The notes beneath the pieces were generated by a model. That model was not told the DNA's origin, did no database searches, and saw only the letters and a list, made by a program, of their open reading frames with translations. From Hyphomicrobiales bacterium (GTDB lineage: Bacteria; Pseudomonadota; Alphaproteobacteria; Rhizobiales; HXMU1428-3), in assembly GCA_021775425.1 (NCBI GenBank), contig JAJFHX010000013.1:35910-99909 (forward strand): DNA of 64,000 nucleotides, in the 5' to 3' direction. Numbering within the stretch: the first letter of the stretch is position 1; each line of letters starts with the position of its first letter. Of the stretch, positions 63,209 through 64,000 are shown one piece after another. A program made the translations under genes and the position numbers.

Positions 63209-64000
63209 CTAACCAAGTATCTTCTGAACAATCTCATAACTGTCTTTAGATAATTTTGGTTCTGCTGCAATCAGCTTCAGTTGTTCCTTCATCAGCTCTT
63301 GACGCACTGGTTCAAGTTTTTGCCAGCTTCTGAACGCCCCCATCATCCGTGCCGCAATTTGCGGGTTAAACCGATCAAGCCGTAAAATTTGCTTGGCCAA
63401 TAATTCATAACCCTTACCGTCAGGCCGGTTAAACTGCGTCGGGTTTGAGCCGGCAAACGCCGCAAGCACAGCCCTGACCTTATTCGGGTTCTGTATGTTG
63501 AATTTTTCATGGCGCAGCAATGAACGCACCGTTTTAAGCGCTGATGGAAGAGGGCACATCGCCTGCAAACCAAACCATTTATCAATCACCAGATGGTCGT
63601 CCAGCCACTTGTCATGAAAGTCCTGAAACACAATGTCTCTCTCAGCTGAACGATGCCCATTAAGAGCCTGTAACGCGGCAACTGAGGCTGTCATATTTTT
63701 CGCTTCATTATAATGCAGATTTGCCCGTTCATATTCTTCAGGAAATTCAGTCGCCGTTAAAAAATGCAAACATGCAGCGCGAAGGCTGCGGCGTCCTTCA
63801 TTCACCGCATCAGGTGAATAGCTGCCCCGACCCTGATGTGAATTGTAAACTTCAATCAAGCCATCACGAAGCGTGCGGCCAATAGATTTTGCAAGTGCCT
63901 TCTTCGCCTTGCCATTTGCTGTCGGGTCAATATTGTTTCCAAGTGCTCTGACAAGGTCAGCTTCGGTCGGTAGCGATAGAAATGCCGCTCTGTAAGCCGG
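63209..64000 (-). CDS. pepN: Aminopeptidase N, C-terminal part (5' end outside window)
   Basis: The frame runs from the stop at 63209 to the right edge of the window without interruption; only the C-terminal 264 residues are present and the catalytic HExxH region lies outside. The visible part matches the PepN-specific C-terminal helical domain: PAYRAAFLSLPTEADLVRAL, then RRSLRAACLHFLTA, NPNKVRAVLAAFAGSNPTQF and RFNPQIAARMMGAFRSW. PepN is a zinc aminopeptidase that trims peptides in the cytosol or periplasm. Confidence 0.9.
   Translation of the reverse strand, partial: PAYRAAFLSLPTEADLVRALGNNIDPTANGKAKKALAKSIGRTLRDGLIEVYNSHQGRGSYSPDAVNEGRRSLRAACLHFLTATEFPEEYERANLHYNEAKNMTASVAALQALNGHRSAERDIVFQDFHDKWLDDHLVIDKWFGLQAMCPLPSALKTVRSLLRHEKFNIQNPNKVRAVLAAFAGSNPTQFNRPDGKGYELLAKQILRLDRFNPQIAARMMGAFRSWQKLEPVRQELMKEQLKLIAAEPKLSKDSYEIVQKILG

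Noticed and set aside
1..64000. CRISPR arrays, insertion sequences, tRNA and rRNA genes
   Set aside because: No regularly spaced repeats, transposase motifs or cloverleaf patterns were recognised by eye; a dedicated search could still find a tRNA.

Overview
The window looks like chromosome from a moderately AT-rich alphaproteobacterium, probably of the Hyphomicrobiales (Rhizobiales) or a close relative. The evidence is gene order and protein type: secA divergent from a parvulin isomerase then argJ and mutT; a DegP protease, response regulator, sensor kinase and glnE run; a DUF1214, DUF1254, penicillin-binding protein and YcgN-type cluster; FeuP/FeuQ-like regulators; and a PAS kinase, CopD-like protein and pepN. 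The assignment rests on remembered synteny, not on a search.

Layout: 0-5.5 kb holds biotin synthesis genes (bioB, bioF, a BioH-like esterase, bioA, bioD) in divergent and convergent blocks. 5.6-7 kb has a small secreted cysteine protein and a helix-turn-helix protein. 7.2-12.8 kb carries gatC, gatA and gatB (amidotransferase for Gln/Asn-tRNA), interrupted by a small membrane protein, a chorismate-mutase-fold protein and a serine hydrolase. 12.9-16 kb has a methyltransferase, a small secreted protein and an ABC-F ATPase. 16.3-21.4 kb is a periplasmic oxidation module: SoxYZ-like carrier, quinoprotein-associated metallohydrolase, a PQQ alcohol dehydrogenase with the lanthanide-type Asp, and a LuxR-type response regulator. 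21.5-27.4 kb has aroK-aroB-CNNM/CorC, an unlisted 47-residue membrane protein, xerD and accA. 27.8-30 kb carries two YafK/DpaA-family peptidoglycan enzymes. 30.6-39.7 kb has an SLC13 transporter, secA, a PpiC protein, argJ, mutT, a Flp pilin and a BioC/NDUFAF5-type methyltransferase. 40.3-45.2 kb holds envelope proteins.

45.2-48.2 kb is the accessory stretch. It contains a probable minus-strand structured RNA, a 39-residue ORF with its own terminator, a HEPN-like protein, a near-consensus promoter with two palindromes ending in a terminator hairpin, a TerS-like protein, what looks like the first codons of a large terminase, an endolysin reading into a holin-like segment, and a 51-residue membrane protein. 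It reads as the decayed ends of a gene-transfer-agent or prophage cluster whose middle is gone.

48.4-64 kb holds a FeuP/FeuQ-like pair, a glycine-zipper lipoprotein, DegP with a second two-component pair, glnE, a four-EF-hand His-rich periplasmic protein followed by an ECF-type sigma factor, a membrane-bound putative anti-sigma and a CnrX/CpxP-like sensor, then a PAS kinase, a CopD-like protein and the C-terminal part of pepN running off the end. The best candidates for little-described biology are the SoxYZ/metallohydrolase/quinoprotein module, the EF-hand/sigma/sensor operon and the RNA-rich phage-remnant island.
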